Positions 30,185-39,339 are shown, counted from the first letter of the stretch. The stretch is 64,000 nt of DNA from Bacillus sp. ISL-55 (GCF_018613155.1 NZ_JAGGQU010000001.1:227451-291450), one strand, 5' to 3'. Numbers and translations: made by a program. Notes: a model not told the origin generated them from the sequence alone.

Positions 30185-30353
30185 AATGTGCTGCTATCTT
30201 TTTAATGTATACGCGGTTATATTCATTTAACAGTTCATCAAGTTCCTGGCTGTAATGAATGGCGATTGTAGAATTGAGGCCGTTCTTCGATGCGATTTGA
30301 ATCAGCTCTTCGCGTTTCTTTTCAATGAGGGTAATCAGTTGCTCTTTAGACAA
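30183..30353 (-). CDS. Spo0E-like phosphatase
   Basis: Spo0E-type proteins dephosphorylate Spo0A~P and delay sporulation. I start at TTG 30353, seven bases after AAAGGAT, giving 56 residues, the family's usual size; an upstream in-frame TTG (30377) precedes that RBS. Two helices are visible: SKEQLITLIEKKREELIQIA and the signature helix with SQELDELLNEYNRVY (the SQELD motif). It is monocistronic and upstream of ccdA. Confidence 0.88.
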   Translation of the reverse strand: MSKEQLITLIEKKREELIQIASKNGLNSTIAIHYSQELDELLNEYNRVYIKKIAAH

Positions 30354-30654
30354 TGTGAAAATCCTTTCTTGTTTCAACTATCGGCAGTATATCAAACAAT
30401 CTTATGTAAAATCGTTATAAATATAGAAATTATTACAAGTGCTATATTAGTATATAGCATATACTGCCAAATTTCAAAAGAAACATTTGTAAAATATTTT
30501 CCTGTAAAAAATATACACCGTACTATATTACCCAACTAAAAAGTAGTTAAACACCTTTTTTATAGAAATTAATAAATTGTTCACAGTTTTACTATAATAA
30601 TAGTAAATGGTTTTGTTAGAATGGGACTAACGAATATGGACTGGGGATGGAATT

Positions 30655-31362
30655 ATGACAGATATAAATATTTTCATTGCTATGGGAGCTGGATTCCTTA
30701 GCTTTATTTCTCCATGCTGCTTGCCGCTTTATCCGGCATTTTTGTCTTATATTACTGGGATGTCTGTAGGAGAACTGAAGAGCGAAAATGCGATGCTGCA
30801 AAGACGCAGCCTGCTGCATACATTGTTTTTTTTGCTGGGTTTTTCGGTGATTTTCATTGCGATTGGCTTTGGGACATCTTTCGTAGGCCAGTTCTTCATG
30901 CAGTACCAGGACCTCATCCGTCAGCTGGGTGCAATCTTTATTGTTGCCTTCGGGTTGATGGTTATTGGCTTCTTTAAACCTGAGTTCTTAATGAAAGACC
31001 GGAAAATAGAATTCAAGAACCGCCCATCGGGTTATTTTGGATCCTCATTGATTGGAATGGCTTTTGCTGCTGGATGGACTCCGTGTACTGGCCCAATTCT
31101 GGCTTCGGTCATCCTGCTTGCAAGCTCAAACCCTGGGTCAGGAATGCTTTATATGATTGCGTATACTCTGGGTTTTGCGATTCCGTTTTTCATTCTTTCA
31201 TTCTTCATTGGAAAAATGCAGTGGATCCGCAAACATAATGTGAAAATTGTAAAAATCGGCGGCTATATCATGATCTTAGTCGGAATCATGTTGTTCTTCG
31301 ACTGGATGACGAAGCTGATTTCGATTCTATCAATGTTTTTTGGAGATTTTACAGGATTTTAA
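30655..31362 (+). CDS. ccdA: CcdA thiol-disulfide transporter for cytochrome c maturation
   Basis: CcdA passes electrons across the membrane to ResA for reduction of apocytochrome c and also supports sporulation. The 235-residue protein has six membrane helices, the pair Cys21-Cys22 in [12 protein letters not shown], and Cys144 in AGWTPCTGP, the redox-active DsbD-type positions. The length equals that of B. subtilis CcdA. It leads the conserved ccdA-yneI-ccdC cluster. Confidence 0.95.
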   Translation: MTDINIFIAMGAGFLSFISPCCLPLYPAFLSYITGMSVGELKSENAMLQRRSLLHTLFFLLGFSVIFIAIGFGTSFVGQFFMQYQDLIRQLGAIFIVAFGLMVIGFFKPEFLMKDRKIEFKNRPSGYFGSSLIGMAFAAGWTPCTGPILASVILLASSNPGSGMLYMIAYTLGFAIPFFILSFFIGKMQWIRKHNVKIVKIGGYIMILVGIMLFFDWMTKLISILSMFFGDFTGF

Positions 31363-31544
31363 CAAGCACATTGAAGTTTGAAATCAGAAGGCTCAGTGTG
31401 AGAGTATATTCCTGGGATTTCTTTAGGTGAGAAATTTGTCGGTGTCTTTACATTGAAAATATTGGTTAAATATAGTTATATAGTAATGAAGAGCAAATTA
31501 AGCAGATTAATATATATGTTGTGATTGTCGGGGAGGATACAGCG

Positions 31545-31904
31545 ATGGCCAGAATTTTGATAGTTGACGACGCAAAATTTATGAGAATCACCTTAACCAA
31601 TATTCTGAAGAAGGCGAACCATGAAATAGTAGGGGAAGCTGAAAATGGACGTGAAGCAGTCGAGCTGTATCGTGAGTTGAAGCCTGACCTTGTGACAATG
31701 GATATAACAATGCCCGAAATGAGCGGACTGGACGCCGTAAAAGAAATCAAAAAGGATTTCAAAGATGCAAAAATCATCATGTGCTCAGCGATGGGCCAGC
31801 AGAAGATGGTGGTGGATGCAATCGAGGCGGGAGCAAAGGATTTCATTGTAAAGCCATTCGATGATTCACAGGTAGTCGATTCCGTAACAAGACTATTAAG
31901 ATAA
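31545..31904 (+). CDS. yneI: CheY-like receiver protein YneI
   Basis: The start is ATG 31545, preceded by GGGGAGGA. The 119-residue receiver-only protein has VDDAK at the start, phospho-acceptor Asp in VTMDITMPEMSG (about 52), MCSAMG (about 80) and FIVKPF with Lys near 102. It lies between ccdA and ccdC exactly as YneI does in B. subtilis. Its partner kinase and output are unknown. Confidence 0.92.
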   Translation: MARILIVDDAKFMRITLTNILKKANHEIVGEAENGREAVELYRELKPDLVTMDITMPEMSGLDAVKEIKKDFKDAKIIMCSAMGQQKMVVDAIEAGAKDFIVKPFDDSQVVDSVTRLLR

Positions 31905-31908
31905 AAAA

Positions 31909-31943
31909 CAGCCATTTAAGTCTATCTTAAATGGCTGATTTTC
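31909..31943 (+). terminator. terminator after yneI
   Basis: A 12-bp perfect stem (CAGCCATTTAAG with CTTAAATGGCTG), a 5-base loop and ATTTTC. Confidence 0.82.
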
Positions 31944-31974
31944 ATTATAATAATGTGGATACTATAAATAAGGG

Positions 31975-32457
31975 ATGAAATATAGAATGAATTATGTTTT
32001 GGCGTCAACAGTTGGAGCAATTGGCATGGCCATTTTTGTGACATTCATGAGGATGAAGGCTGCCAAAAGACCAGCATCTGCCAAGAAAATTATTTTACCG
32101 CCAATCTTCATGAGCACGGGTGCGCTCATGTTCATCTTCCCGATGTTCCGGGTTCATTTTTTACAGATTATAGAGGCACTTTCAGTAGGGATACTTTTCT
32201 CAATCCTGCTCATCAAAACCTCGAAATTTGAAGTCAGAGGACGGGAAATCTTTCTCAAAAGATCCAAGGCTTTCGTCTTTATTTTAATCGGTCTGTTGAT
32301 CGTACGTGTAATAGCAAAACTGGTGCTCAGCAGTTCAATCGATTTCGGTGAGTTGAGCGGAATGTTTTGGATTCTTGCTTTTGGAATGATTGTCCCATGG
32401 CGAGTCGCTATGTATCTGCAGTTCAAGAAGCTTCAGAATGCATTGCGTAATGGTTAG
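31975..32457 (+). CDS. ccdC: CcdC (YneJ) membrane protein
   Basis: The 160-residue protein has five hydrophobic segments and the family pattern MRMKAAKRPASAKKIILPPIFMSTGALMF across the first loop (written here as its parts MRMKAAKRPASAKK and ILPPIFMSTGA). A conserved segment SKFEVRGREIFLKRSKAF follows near 82-99. In B. subtilis ccdC follows ccdA and yneI; its role in cytochrome c maturation is not essential. A terminator separates it from yneI, so read-through or its own promoter is needed. Confidence 0.9.
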   Translation: MKYRMNYVLASTVGAIGMAIFVTFMRMKAAKRPASAKKIILPPIFMSTGALMFIFPMFRVHFLQIIEALSVGILFSILLIKTSKFEVRGREIFLKRSKAFVFILIGLLIVRVIAKLVLSSSIDFGELSGMFWILAFGMIVPWRVAMYLQFKKLQNALRNG

Positions 32458-32608
32458 TAAAAAAATAAGGTTAAAACGGGTCTCCTTGCCATATGGTGAG
32501 GGGATCTTTTTGTGGTTTCCTTCTAAAATGGAAACTTTGGATATAAATGTATTTTAGAGAATGGTATGATGGAAATAGTAGAATTTTCAAAAAGAATGCA
32601 GGTGCCAG

Positions 32609-33508
32609 ATGATAACGATTACATCAAAACAGCCCCCAGTAAAATTACTTTTAAGGGGAGAATTGATCAAAAACGTCAAATTAACTAAAGCCCAACTGAC
32701 AGTATATATGAATGACGGAATGCCTCATTATCTGATTGCGAATGAATACAGATTCCTGGAAGGAGAAGTGAAAGAATGGCTGAGGTCATACACACCTTCA
32801 CAGGAGCGTTTGGAAAGGGAATTTCGTGACAACAAAGGGCGCTCGTTGGAAGAGTATGTCACTGAAGATAGTATTCTCTCAATCCTAAGAATTACAAAGG
32901 ATCAATTCATAAACTTAAAGAAAAATGGGCTCCCGTTTCAGCATGTAGGAGAAAAGGATTTTTATCATGTTCAGGATATCCTCGACTTTTATCGTAAAGG
33001 AGATCATGTCGGTAAGCCGGTATTGAAAAACCTGCTTATGCCATTAGTCGAAAAAGTCCCCGCTGATGTTCCATTCTTAATTGTCGATGGCTCCTATAAT
33101 TTTAACAATGCCACTGCTGGAACTGGAGTTGTCATCGTCAGGAACGGAGAAGGAGCGGCTGGTTATTCAACAGTGAGAAATATTAAAACCACTAAACCGA
33201 TTGTATGTGAATTGCTAGCAATTCTCGATGCATTGAAGCTGATGAAAAAGAAAAAATTCAAGAAAGCAATTATTCTAACAGATCAGAAAGCCTGGACCTC
33301 AAGTTTCTCTATTGATTTGCAAGCTTACCAAGGACCCGTAAAACAGTACATAAATGAATTGAATCAAGTGTGAAATCAGTACAAAGGGAAAGTGGAGATT
33401 AGGTTTATCGGAGATTTGAAGGAAGGAAAGAATAATCCGCTTTATAAGAAAGCTCACGATCTCAGCCAGGAACACAGGGCTTGCGTTATTGAAAGGCTAA
33501 GGTTTTAA
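32609..33508 (+). pseudogene. HTH-HTH-RNase H-fold protein, interrupted by TGA
   Basis: The frame 32609-33373 gives 254 residues. Two excisionase-like helical modules come first (LTKAQLTVYMNDGMPHYLI..YRFLEGEVKEWL, and ITKDQFINLKKNGLPF..FYHVQDILDFY, each about 45 residues). An RNase H fold follows, with acidic residues in VDGSY, VCELLAILDAL and LTDQ. The stop at 33371 is followed in the same frame by 44 further codons (KVEIRFIGDLKEGKNNPLY.KAHDLSQEHR) that complete an RNase H C-terminus, ending at 33508. A TGG-to-TGA change fits. The truncated protein lacks the last helix and may be inactive. Confidence 0.7.
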
Positions 33509-33553
33509 CGGGATTGCTGGCAGAAAAGTGAGTTCGGAGGGGGAGGTATTCTG

Positions 33554-34105
33554 TTGAATATCCAGGCAGTTTTTATCGACCGGGACGGGACTCTTGGAGG
33601 AACTGACAAAGTGATCTATCCTGGAGATTTTGAGTTATTCCCCGGTGTCCAGAAATCAATCAAGCTATTAAAAGAAAACAATATCTTAGTCTATTCGTTT
33701 ACGAACCAGCCAGGGATTGCGAATGGAGAAGCCACAGTTGACCAGTTTGAGAGTGAGTTGAAAACGTTTGGGTTTGATCAGGTATACGTTTGTCCTCACC
33801 GCCATGATGATGGCTGTGCCTGCAGAAAACCTTCTCCCGGAATGCTGAAAAGAGCTGCAGTTGAAAACAAGCTGGACTTAAATCGTTGTGCAGTAATCGG
33901 AGATAGATGGACGGACATGCTGGCTGCTGATGAAGCGGGCTGCTTAAAGATTTTGGTCAAAACGGGCAGCGGCCAGGATGCTTATGATAAATACATAAAC
34001 AAGCAGTATTTTGGCAAATGGAAAGAAATTCAACCGGATTTTATGGCAAGTAATTTGAATGAGGCCATAAGCTGGCTTATGGGGGAAGGAGTAACGAAGT
34101 GTTAA
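33554..34105 (+). CDS. HAD-IIIA phosphatase (HisB/GmhB-like)
   Basis: The 183-residue protein shows all HAD motifs: FIDRDGTL (Asp8, Asp10), SFTNQPGIA (motif II Thr near 51), a zinc-loop CPHRHDDGCACRKPSPGML (near 79-97), and GDRWTDMLAADEAG (near 115). This layout matches histidinol-phosphate and D-glycero-heptose bisphosphate phosphatases, but no such pathway lies nearby, so the substrate is open. Start TTG 33554 follows GGAGGGGGAGG. It overlaps the next small gene by 7 bases. Confidence 0.82.
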   Translation: MNIQAVFIDRDGTLGGTDKVIYPGDFELFPGVQKSIKLLKENNILVYSFTNQPGIANGEATVDQFESELKTFGFDQVYVCPHRHDDGCACRKPSPGMLKRAAVENKLDLNRCAVIGDRWTDMLAADEAGCLKILVKTGSGQDAYDKYINKQYFGKWKEIQPDFMASNLNEAISWLMGEGVTKC

Positions 34106-34242
34106 TCATTATAACGATTGTTTTATTGGTATTCATGTTTGATTTTACAAAGCTAAGGCAGCAAAATGAGGAAATGATTGAACAAAACGAAAAAATGATT
34201 TCTTTGCTTGAGGAACTGGTGAAAAGAGGAAGAGATGAGTAG
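34099..34242 (+). CDS. 47-residue membrane-anchored coiled-coil protein
   Basis: GTG 34099 overlaps the end of the HAD gene and follows GGGGAAGGAG. The product has one membrane helix (2-13), then a charged heptad-like helix (LRQQNEEMIEQNEKMISLLEEL). The small size and plan resemble short DUF4083-type proteins; the function is unknown. It overlaps the next reading frame (ATG 34235) by 8 bases, so all three are translationally coupled. Confidence 0.55.
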   Translation: MLIIITIVLLVFMFDFTKLRQQNEEMIEQNEKMISLLEELVKRGRDE

Positions 34243-35135
34243 ACCGAACATTAGGTTGTGGGTGACGATTTTCTTCATCATACTGGTCATATTTTTACTC
34301 AGTATATTCGGAGTCCTCAAAGTGTTCCAAAAGGAACTGAATGCAAGGACTGGTGAGAATGAAACTTTTTATACAACAGCTAAAGCTTTTTTACATTAAA
34401 TTATGACAGTGAGTTAGAGAAGAAACTAAAAGCTGAAAGCATGAAGAATGAGTACCAACATGTTTCGATATTCTATCAGGAAGAGAATGAAAAGTTGATT
34501 CCAATGACAGTTGAAACGCTAAAGTGGGCAGAAGATGTGTCCAGTGGATTACTTGGAAGTTACGAAAAAAAGCCAGCCGATCTGATTTTTATGGATAGAG
34601 AACATCTGCAAAAACTATCAAATTTGGATGGGGTATCCGGATATTATTCCAATTTTGACAAAGTAATGGGAATCCATGTTCATCCTGACAATGTGGAGAG
34701 CATTTTAGAAACACCGCTAAACTATTTACAAAGACCGATTCTGCATGAATATGCGCACTACGCTACATTCAGAAAAATAGAGGAAGCCGGCGCTTTGCTG
34801 ATTTGTTTCCCCTATGGTTCATTGAGGGGATTGCAGAATATGTTGCGAGCGATCAGACAGGGGTACATTATGATGTAAATCAATACAAAATCCTGCCTCT
34901 TGAAAGCATCACTTGGGGAGATGGCTGGAAGGAAGCACGCCAGATTGAAACAGCAGACCCCTATATGCAAAGTTATTTATCAGTAAACTATTTGATACAG
35001 GTATATGGCGAAGATATTTTAGTGGAATTAATCCAAAAGACGAACAATACCGAAGGGTTTAATACAGTTTTGGAAAAAATCACTGGAACGCCGGTTGCAG
35101 AATTTGAACAAGATGTACTGGAGTATTATCGTTAA
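34235..35135 (+). pseudogene. membrane-anchored HExxH peptidase (MA-like), two frameshifts
   Basis: Three frames together encode one protein. Frame A (34235-34399) gives an N-terminal membrane helix ending YTTAKAFL. Frame B (about 34390-34790) gives NYDSELEKKLKAES through the zinc-binding HEYAHY (His codon at 34742). Frame C (about 34791-35135) gives RFADLFPLWFIEGIAEYVAS, which carries the third Glu ligand, and the C-terminus. Each junction needs one added base: one T in the T6 run near 34387, one base near 34790. It resembles peptidase_MA_2-type proteins. It is either a decayed gene or affected by base-calling errors. Confidence 0.75.
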
Positions 35136-35267
35136 AAGAACTCTATGAAAGGTGGAGATTGAGAGGAAACAGGCAAGAAGAATCAGGGATATCAAAAAAA
35201 TAATGGGGACATCGCAGGGGAATTGCCAGGGAGTGCTCGATGTTCTCGGAAATTTGAAGGAGCATTC

Positions 35268-35897
35268 ATGTTAAATAAACAAGGTTTTAATTTGTGGGCA
35301 GACGGCTATGACAAAACTGTACAAGTTAGTGAAGAAAGTGGAGTATATCCATTTGCAGGCTATAAAGCGATCTTGAATACGATTTTTAATGAAGTCATGG
35401 AAAGAGTAAATTCAAGAATTTTGGATATTGGTTTCGGGACAGGAGTTCTGACGGCCAGATTGTATGAAAATGGACATCGAATTGATGGAATCGATTTTTC
35501 ATCGAGAATGATTGCTCTGGCGCTGCCTAAAATGCCGAATGCCAACTTAATAGAATGGGATATTGTCAAAGGCTTGCCTAATGAAATTAAAATGAAAAGT
35601 TACGACTACATTGTAAGCACCTACGTATTGCATCATTTAACAGACGAAGATAAAGTTTCATTTATAAAAGAATTACTGCCAATGCTATCAGAGGGCGGCA
35701 AAATTCTGATAGGCGATATTTCCTTTCAAACGAGACAGCAGCTCGATACTTGTAAAAATGGCAGTAAAGAATTTTGGGATGACGATGAATTTTACTTTGT
35801 TATTAATGAGATCCGTTCTGTGTTGGAGGATTACTGCAAACTGGAATTCTTGCCTATTTCGCATTGTGGCGGAGTAATTGAGATTACAAAGAGATAA
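35268..35897 (+). CDS. class I SAM-dependent methyltransferase
   Basis: The start is ATG 35268 after GAAGGAG, giving 209 residues. Motif I is ILDIGFGTGVLTARLYE (near 45-60), followed by IDGIDFSSRM and SYDYIVSTYVLHHLTDEDK. The plan and the STY-HHLTD segment are close to YrrT at 19459, suggesting a paralogue within one family. The acceptor is unknown. It has no operon partner that suggests a pathway. Confidence 0.75.
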   Translation: MLNKQGFNLWADGYDKTVQVSEESGVYPFAGYKAILNTIFNEVMERVNSRILDIGFGTGVLTARLYENGHRIDGIDFSSRMIALALPKMPNANLIEWDIVKGLPNEIKMKSYDYIVSTYVLHHLTDEDKVSFIKELLPMLSEGGKILIGDISFQTRQQLDTCKNGSKEFWDDDEFYFVINEIRSVLEDYCKLEFLPISHCGGVIEITKR

Positions 35898-35964
35898 TGA
35901 AGGTAGCACTGCTTTATTAATGGTAAGGCAGTGCTCGTTTTATCTATGGAGGAAGAATGGAAGG

Positions 35965-36504
35965 ATGAAATATTTTAAATTAATATCCGTTTTTATATTA
36001 GCTTTTCTTTTCGGTGCGGTATTTACAACCTTCCCCACAGTCAGCCATGCTTGCAAATGTGTGGAACCGCAAAGTGTTGAAAAAGAGCTGGAAAGCTCTG
36101 AAGCAGTATTCAGCGGAAAAATCATAGACATTAGAACCGAGAAAAATAGTAGAAAGATATTATTTGAGGTTGAAGAAACATGGAAAGGTGTATCACAAAC
36201 ACAAATCTTTTTGAAAGATGAAAGGTCCAGCTGTTCTCTTGATTTTTTCAAGGGAGAATCCTACTTGGTGTATGCGTATGATTTCCAGGATGAATTGACA
36301 ACCAATATATGTGACCGAACAAAGGAATTAAGCGGTGCAGGGGAAGACTTAGCGGCGCTAGGAAAAGGGACAATGCCAACCGAAGAAGCGGATCTGAAAA
36401 ATCAGTTACGAAATCCAGTAGTCCGCTACAGCTATATCTGGCTTCCGTTGGTTAGCCTTTTAATAGTAGCTGCTATATTAATTAGAAAGCGGCCAGGGAA
36501 TTGA
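35965..36504 (+). CDS. secreted TIMP/NTR-like protein
   Basis: ATG 35965 follows GGAGGAAG and gives 179 residues. It has a signal peptide of about 28 residues ending SHA, then CKCVEPQSVEKELESSEAVF with the paired cysteines typical of NTR (tissue-inhibitor-of-metalloproteinase-like) domains. A matching Cys lies in SSCSLDF and another in TNICDR. A C-terminal membrane helix (about 155-172) ends RKRPGN. It is probably a surface-anchored beta-barrel protein; the partner is unknown. Confidence 0.7.
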   Translation: MKYFKLISVFILAFLFGAVFTTFPTVSHACKCVEPQSVEKELESSEAVFSGKIIDIRTEKNSRKILFEVEETWKGVSQTQIFLKDERSSCSLDFFKGESYLVYAYDFQDELTTNICDRTKELSGAGEDLAALGKGTMPTEEADLKNQLRNPVVRYSYIWLPLVSLLIVAAILIRKRPGN

Positions 36505-36507
36505 CAT

Positions 36508-36610
36508 GATGATGGACAGAAAGAGTGAGGTTGAGGGGGAAAGTGTCCGTCATGGACGTGATGACGGAAGAAAGAGCAGGATTGAGAGAAAAAGTGTCCA
36601 TCATTTTAGA
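36508..36610. repeat. 52-bp array F, about two units (TGTCCGTCAT family)
   Basis: GATGAYGG occurs at 36508 and 36560 (52 apart), and TGTCC at 36544 and 36595. The core is TGTCCGTCATG facing GTGATGACGG, followed by an A/G-rich spacer (AAGAAAGAGCAGGATTGAGAGAAAAA). It is a short array with a core distinct from B and C but the same plan, in the gap between two rightward genes. Confidence 0.75.
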
Positions 36611-36751
36611 GTTTAAAAGAGATAATACGTAAAAATTTCTAGGAAGTGTTCTTTTAAAGAATCGCTTTTTATTTATGGTAAAAAGAAGGAAATAAGCTGC
36701 TTCTGTCGAATTCTGTTTACCTAGAAAATTTTTACTTATCAGGGAGGAAAT

Positions 36752-37202
36752 ATGGGATACATAGAGGACTTGCGGAAGGATATCGGTCACCAGCCTTTGA
36801 TCTTGGTTGGGGTTGCAGTGGCAGTAATCAATGAAGAGGGAAAGTTTTTACTTCAGAAAAGACGCGATGGGCAATGGGGTGTTCCAGGCGGGTTTATGGA
36901 GTTAGGTGAATCAACCGAGGAAGCAGGCAGAAGGGAAGTATTCGAGGAAACTGGACTGGAAATCGGCCAACTAAATCTGGTTGGTGTTTTTTCGGGTAAG
37001 CAGCACTATGTAAAGCTGCCAAATGGGGATGAATTTTTATCCAGTAACTGTTGCCTATGTATCAAAAGAAATCCTGGGTGGAGTACTCAGGGCGGATGGT
37101 GTTGAAACAACCGAAGCTCGCTTTTTCAGTGTGAGTGAATTGCCTGACCAGCTGAATCCGTTAATAAAAAATATGATGAAACAATTTATGGTAGAGGTTT
37201 AA
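36752..37202 (+). pseudogene. NUDIX hydrolase, frameshifted
   Basis: The first frame (36752-37105) encodes a normal N-terminus and Nudix box (GGFMELGESTEEAGRREVFEETG, near 49-71, shown as GGFMELGESTE and REVFEETG), then NGDEF. There it leaves the family pattern. In another frame the sequence continues YPVTVAYVSKEILGG and a typical C-terminus (EARFFSVSELPDQLNPLI) to TAA 37200-37202. Removing one T from the T5 run near 37032 rejoins the halves as about 149 residues. Confidence 0.78.
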
Positions 37203-37212
37203 GGATTTTTGC

Positions 37213-37719
37213 ATGCAAAAAAGAGTGAAGAAAAAGTTAGTTAGTTTGTATACCGGGGAATTGTTTGTTGTTTTCACTTTTGCTCTCATTTGGATCCTGT
37301 ATGTTCAGCTTTTTGAATGGTCAGTCCCCTACTTAACCTCTTATTCGTCATTATATGCGTTTGCTCTGCTGGAATTTATTTTGCTGCAGGGGAGCTATTA
37401 CTGGTATTTAAAGCTAAAACAGGTTCACCAAAATGATTTTACACCCTTGCCTGGTCGTCAGTTAAAAATTTTTGCGAATTTAAAAAGGCTGAATACCTGT
37501 TTGATTGTAATAGGTTTGTTTGTATTAATCTATCAAATAATCAGCAAACCAATTGAATTGTATTGGTTTGTTTTTGTCTTCCTTTTTGCTGTAATCGAAC
37601 ATATTAACTACTACTATGTTCGCCTATCCTATCAAACGATAGAAGAAATAAAGGAATTAAAGCGACAAAAGGGCTTCCGAAAATCAAGATTGGCAAAAGA
37701 ACTAGATAGCTTAAAATGA
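37213..37719 (+). CDS. four-helix membrane protein of unknown function
   Basis: The 168-residue product has a basic start (MQKRVKKK) and hydrophobic segments near 15-36, 42-64, 92-110 and 115-135. The C-terminal tail is basic (IEEIKELKRQKGFRKSRLAK). No family is recognised. It lies between two NUDIX genes, 12 bases upstream of the second, so it may share the transcript. Confidence 0.55.
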   Translation: MQKRVKKKLVSLYTGELFVVFTFALIWILYVQLFEWSVPYLTSYSSLYAFALLEFILLQGSYYWYLKLKQVHQNDFTPLPGRQLKIFANLKRLNTCLIVIGLFVLIYQIISKPIELYWFVFVFLFAVIEHINYYYVRLSYQTIEEIKELKRQKGFRKSRLAKELDSLK

Positions 37720-37731
37720 GGAGGACGAACA

Positions 37732-38208
37732 ATGGATGCAACTTTTTACATGGAAAAAGCCGTGTTTAATTACCGGGTAGCGGCGGTTATGATCGTGGAC
37801 AACCATGTGCTTATACATAAACAGGTGAAGGACGAGCACTGGGCGTTGCCAGGAGGACGGGTCGAGCTACTGGAGGATTCACAGACAAGCGTCGTGAGAG
37901 AAGTGAAAGAAGAGTTAGGAATAGATATAAAGGTGGACAGACTGCTCTGGTTCACTGAAAACTTCTTTGATTACAACAATAAAGATTATCATGAAATTGG
38001 ACTGTATTATAAAGTTGCCCCTCTCAATGGCAGTTTTAATTTTCACAAAGATGAGTTCTTTGGTGAAGAAGGTGAACGGTTGATTTACCAATGGGTGCCG
38101 ATTAGCAATCTTGAAAAAATCAAGCTATATCCTGAGTTTATTAGAACATCTTTGAGTGAGTTGCCTGAAGTTCCGCAGCATCTGATTGTTCATAAGTATA
38201 GTATTTGA
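37732..38208 (+). CDS. NUDIX hydrolase
   Basis: The 158-residue protein has an intact Nudix box (GGRVELLEDSQTSVVREVKEELGI, residues about 43-66, with REVKEE as the metal-binding core). ATG 37732 follows GAGGAGGACG. The NYRVAAVMIVDNHVLIHKQ segment is the first strand pair. NUDIX enzymes hydrolyse nucleoside diphosphate derivatives; substrate unknown. Confidence 0.85.
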   Translation: MDATFYMEKAVFNYRVAAVMIVDNHVLIHKQVKDEHWALPGGRVELLEDSQTSVVREVKEELGIDIKVDRLLWFTENFFDYNNKDYHEIGLYYKVAPLNGSFNFHKDEFFGEEGERLIYQWVPISNLEKIKLYPEFIRTSLSELPEVPQHLIVHKYSI

Positions 38209-38317
38209 GGTTTAGGTCATGCCGTTTGAACGATTGCCTTGTAATGGCAATGTGTTTTGGTTAAAAGGATTTTCAATTTGAGGTCAATGGGTTCTAGCTT
38301 TCACATGGGGGAAGAAG

Positions 38318-38343
38318 GCAGCCTCGCTTGGCGGGGAGGCTGC
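38318..38343 (-). terminator. hairpin downstream of the histidine phosphatase gene
   Basis: An 8-bp perfect stem (GCAGCCTC with GAGGCTGC) 11 bases beyond the leftward stop. The U-tract is weak on either strand. Confidence 0.5.
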
Positions 38344-38354
38344 AGTTACCTTTT

Positions 38355-38939
38355 TCAATCAGTAGGGATTTCTTCCTTCCAAAGCCGTTCGCAAGATATT
38401 AATTCAAAACGGTCATTGATTATTAGTTTATAAATATCTGGTTTGGTGGTTTTCTTCCAAAATTCAAAATCATATTTTTTATCAAAGTAGTTCATGGTGC
38501 AGGTCATAATATTTCCATGGATGCCTATTGCGATTTTTTTGCCTTTATATTTCTTTATAGTATCTCTTAAGCCATCAATTCCTCGCTGTTGCACTTCATG
38601 ATTGGATTCTCCTCCAGGGTATTTGAATACAGGGTTTGAGAATACCATTTGCATGGCTTCTTCTGGATTTTCAAATTGGTGATTCCGGGCAGCTAAATCC
38701 CGTTCTCTGAACCGGGAATCTATTTCAATTTCCAAATCCAACAAATCTGCCAGTCCTTCGACCGTTTGCTTTGCTCTGACATATGAACTTGAAATAATAT
38801 GATTAATATTTTCATGTGAAAGAATTTCAGTAATTTTCTCTGCATCTCTCCAGCCTTTTTCAGAAAGTTCCCGTGTCTCTTCATGCTCGAGGGAGAAGAC
38901 CGAATGAGCGTGTCTTACAAAATATACTTCTGTCTTCAT
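38355..38939 (-). CDS. histidine phosphatase family protein
   Basis: The 194-residue protein carries the phosphoglycerate-mutase-like motif VRHAHS (His9, His11), a conserved R in SSSYVRAKQT (near 52-60), the acid in FRERDLA, and the second active-site His in IGIHGN. It uses a phosphohistidine intermediate. It resembles PhoE/YhfR-type general phosphatases. It lies 10 bases downstream of a NUDIX gene in one leftward operon. Confidence 0.85.
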   Translation of the reverse strand: MKTEVYFVRHAHSVFSLEHEETRELSEKGWRDAEKITEILSHENINHIISSSYVRAKQTVEGLADLLDLEIEIDSRFRERDLAARNHQFENPEEAMQMVFSNPVFKYPGGESNHEVQQRGIDGLRDTIKKYKGKKIAIGIHGNIMTCTMNYFDKKYDFEFWKKTTKPDIYKLIINDRFELISCERLWKEEIPTD

Positions 38940-38949
38940 TATTAACCTC

Positions 38950-39339
38950 TCATACTATTAATTTTAAAGTTTCTAATACCCTGGAAACGTGAAGATCATC
39001 CTTCATGGATTCAAGTGAATGCCATTTCACTTCTTTTAAGGTTTGTTGCTCGCCAACTTCGGGGTCGTAACCGAGCGAAGCTTCTTTGTCGTTTATTGAG
39101 CGAACTAAAAAACACCTTTCCTCTCCATGGCTGTATTGACCAGTGAATAGATAATCCACCACTTCCACATCCAAATTAACTTCTTCCCGTACTTCTCGAA
39201 TGACTGCATCTTCGAATGTTTCGCCTGCTTCAAGACCCCCACCTGGCAGTGTCCAGAAGGAACCGTCTGGATAGACATGCTTTGTCATAAGTATATAATT
39301 GTCTTTAATGATTGCAGCAAATGCTCTTGGTCTAGTCAA
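38950..39339 (-). CDS. NUDIX hydrolase
   Basis: I prefer TTG 39339, eight bases after GAGGTG, to the GTG at 39351 that is part of this RBS. The 129-residue product has the Nudix box GGGLEAGETFEDAVIREVREEV (near 34-55), with REVREE intact. It is divergent from the FAD monooxygenase gene, with repeat array C in between, and co-transcribed with the histidine phosphatase. Confidence 0.85.
   Translation of the reverse strand: MTRPRAFAAIIKDNYILMTKHVYPDGSFWTLPGGGLEAGETFEDAVIREVREEVNLDVEVVDYLFTGQYSHGEERCFLVRSINDKEASLGYDPEVGEQQTLKEVKWHSLESMKDDLHVSRVLETLKLIV

Noticed and set aside
33371..33373. TGA as a selenocysteine codon
   Set aside because: The position is in an RNase H loop with no redox role, and no clear SECIS hairpin follows immediately. 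Nonsense mutation is simpler.
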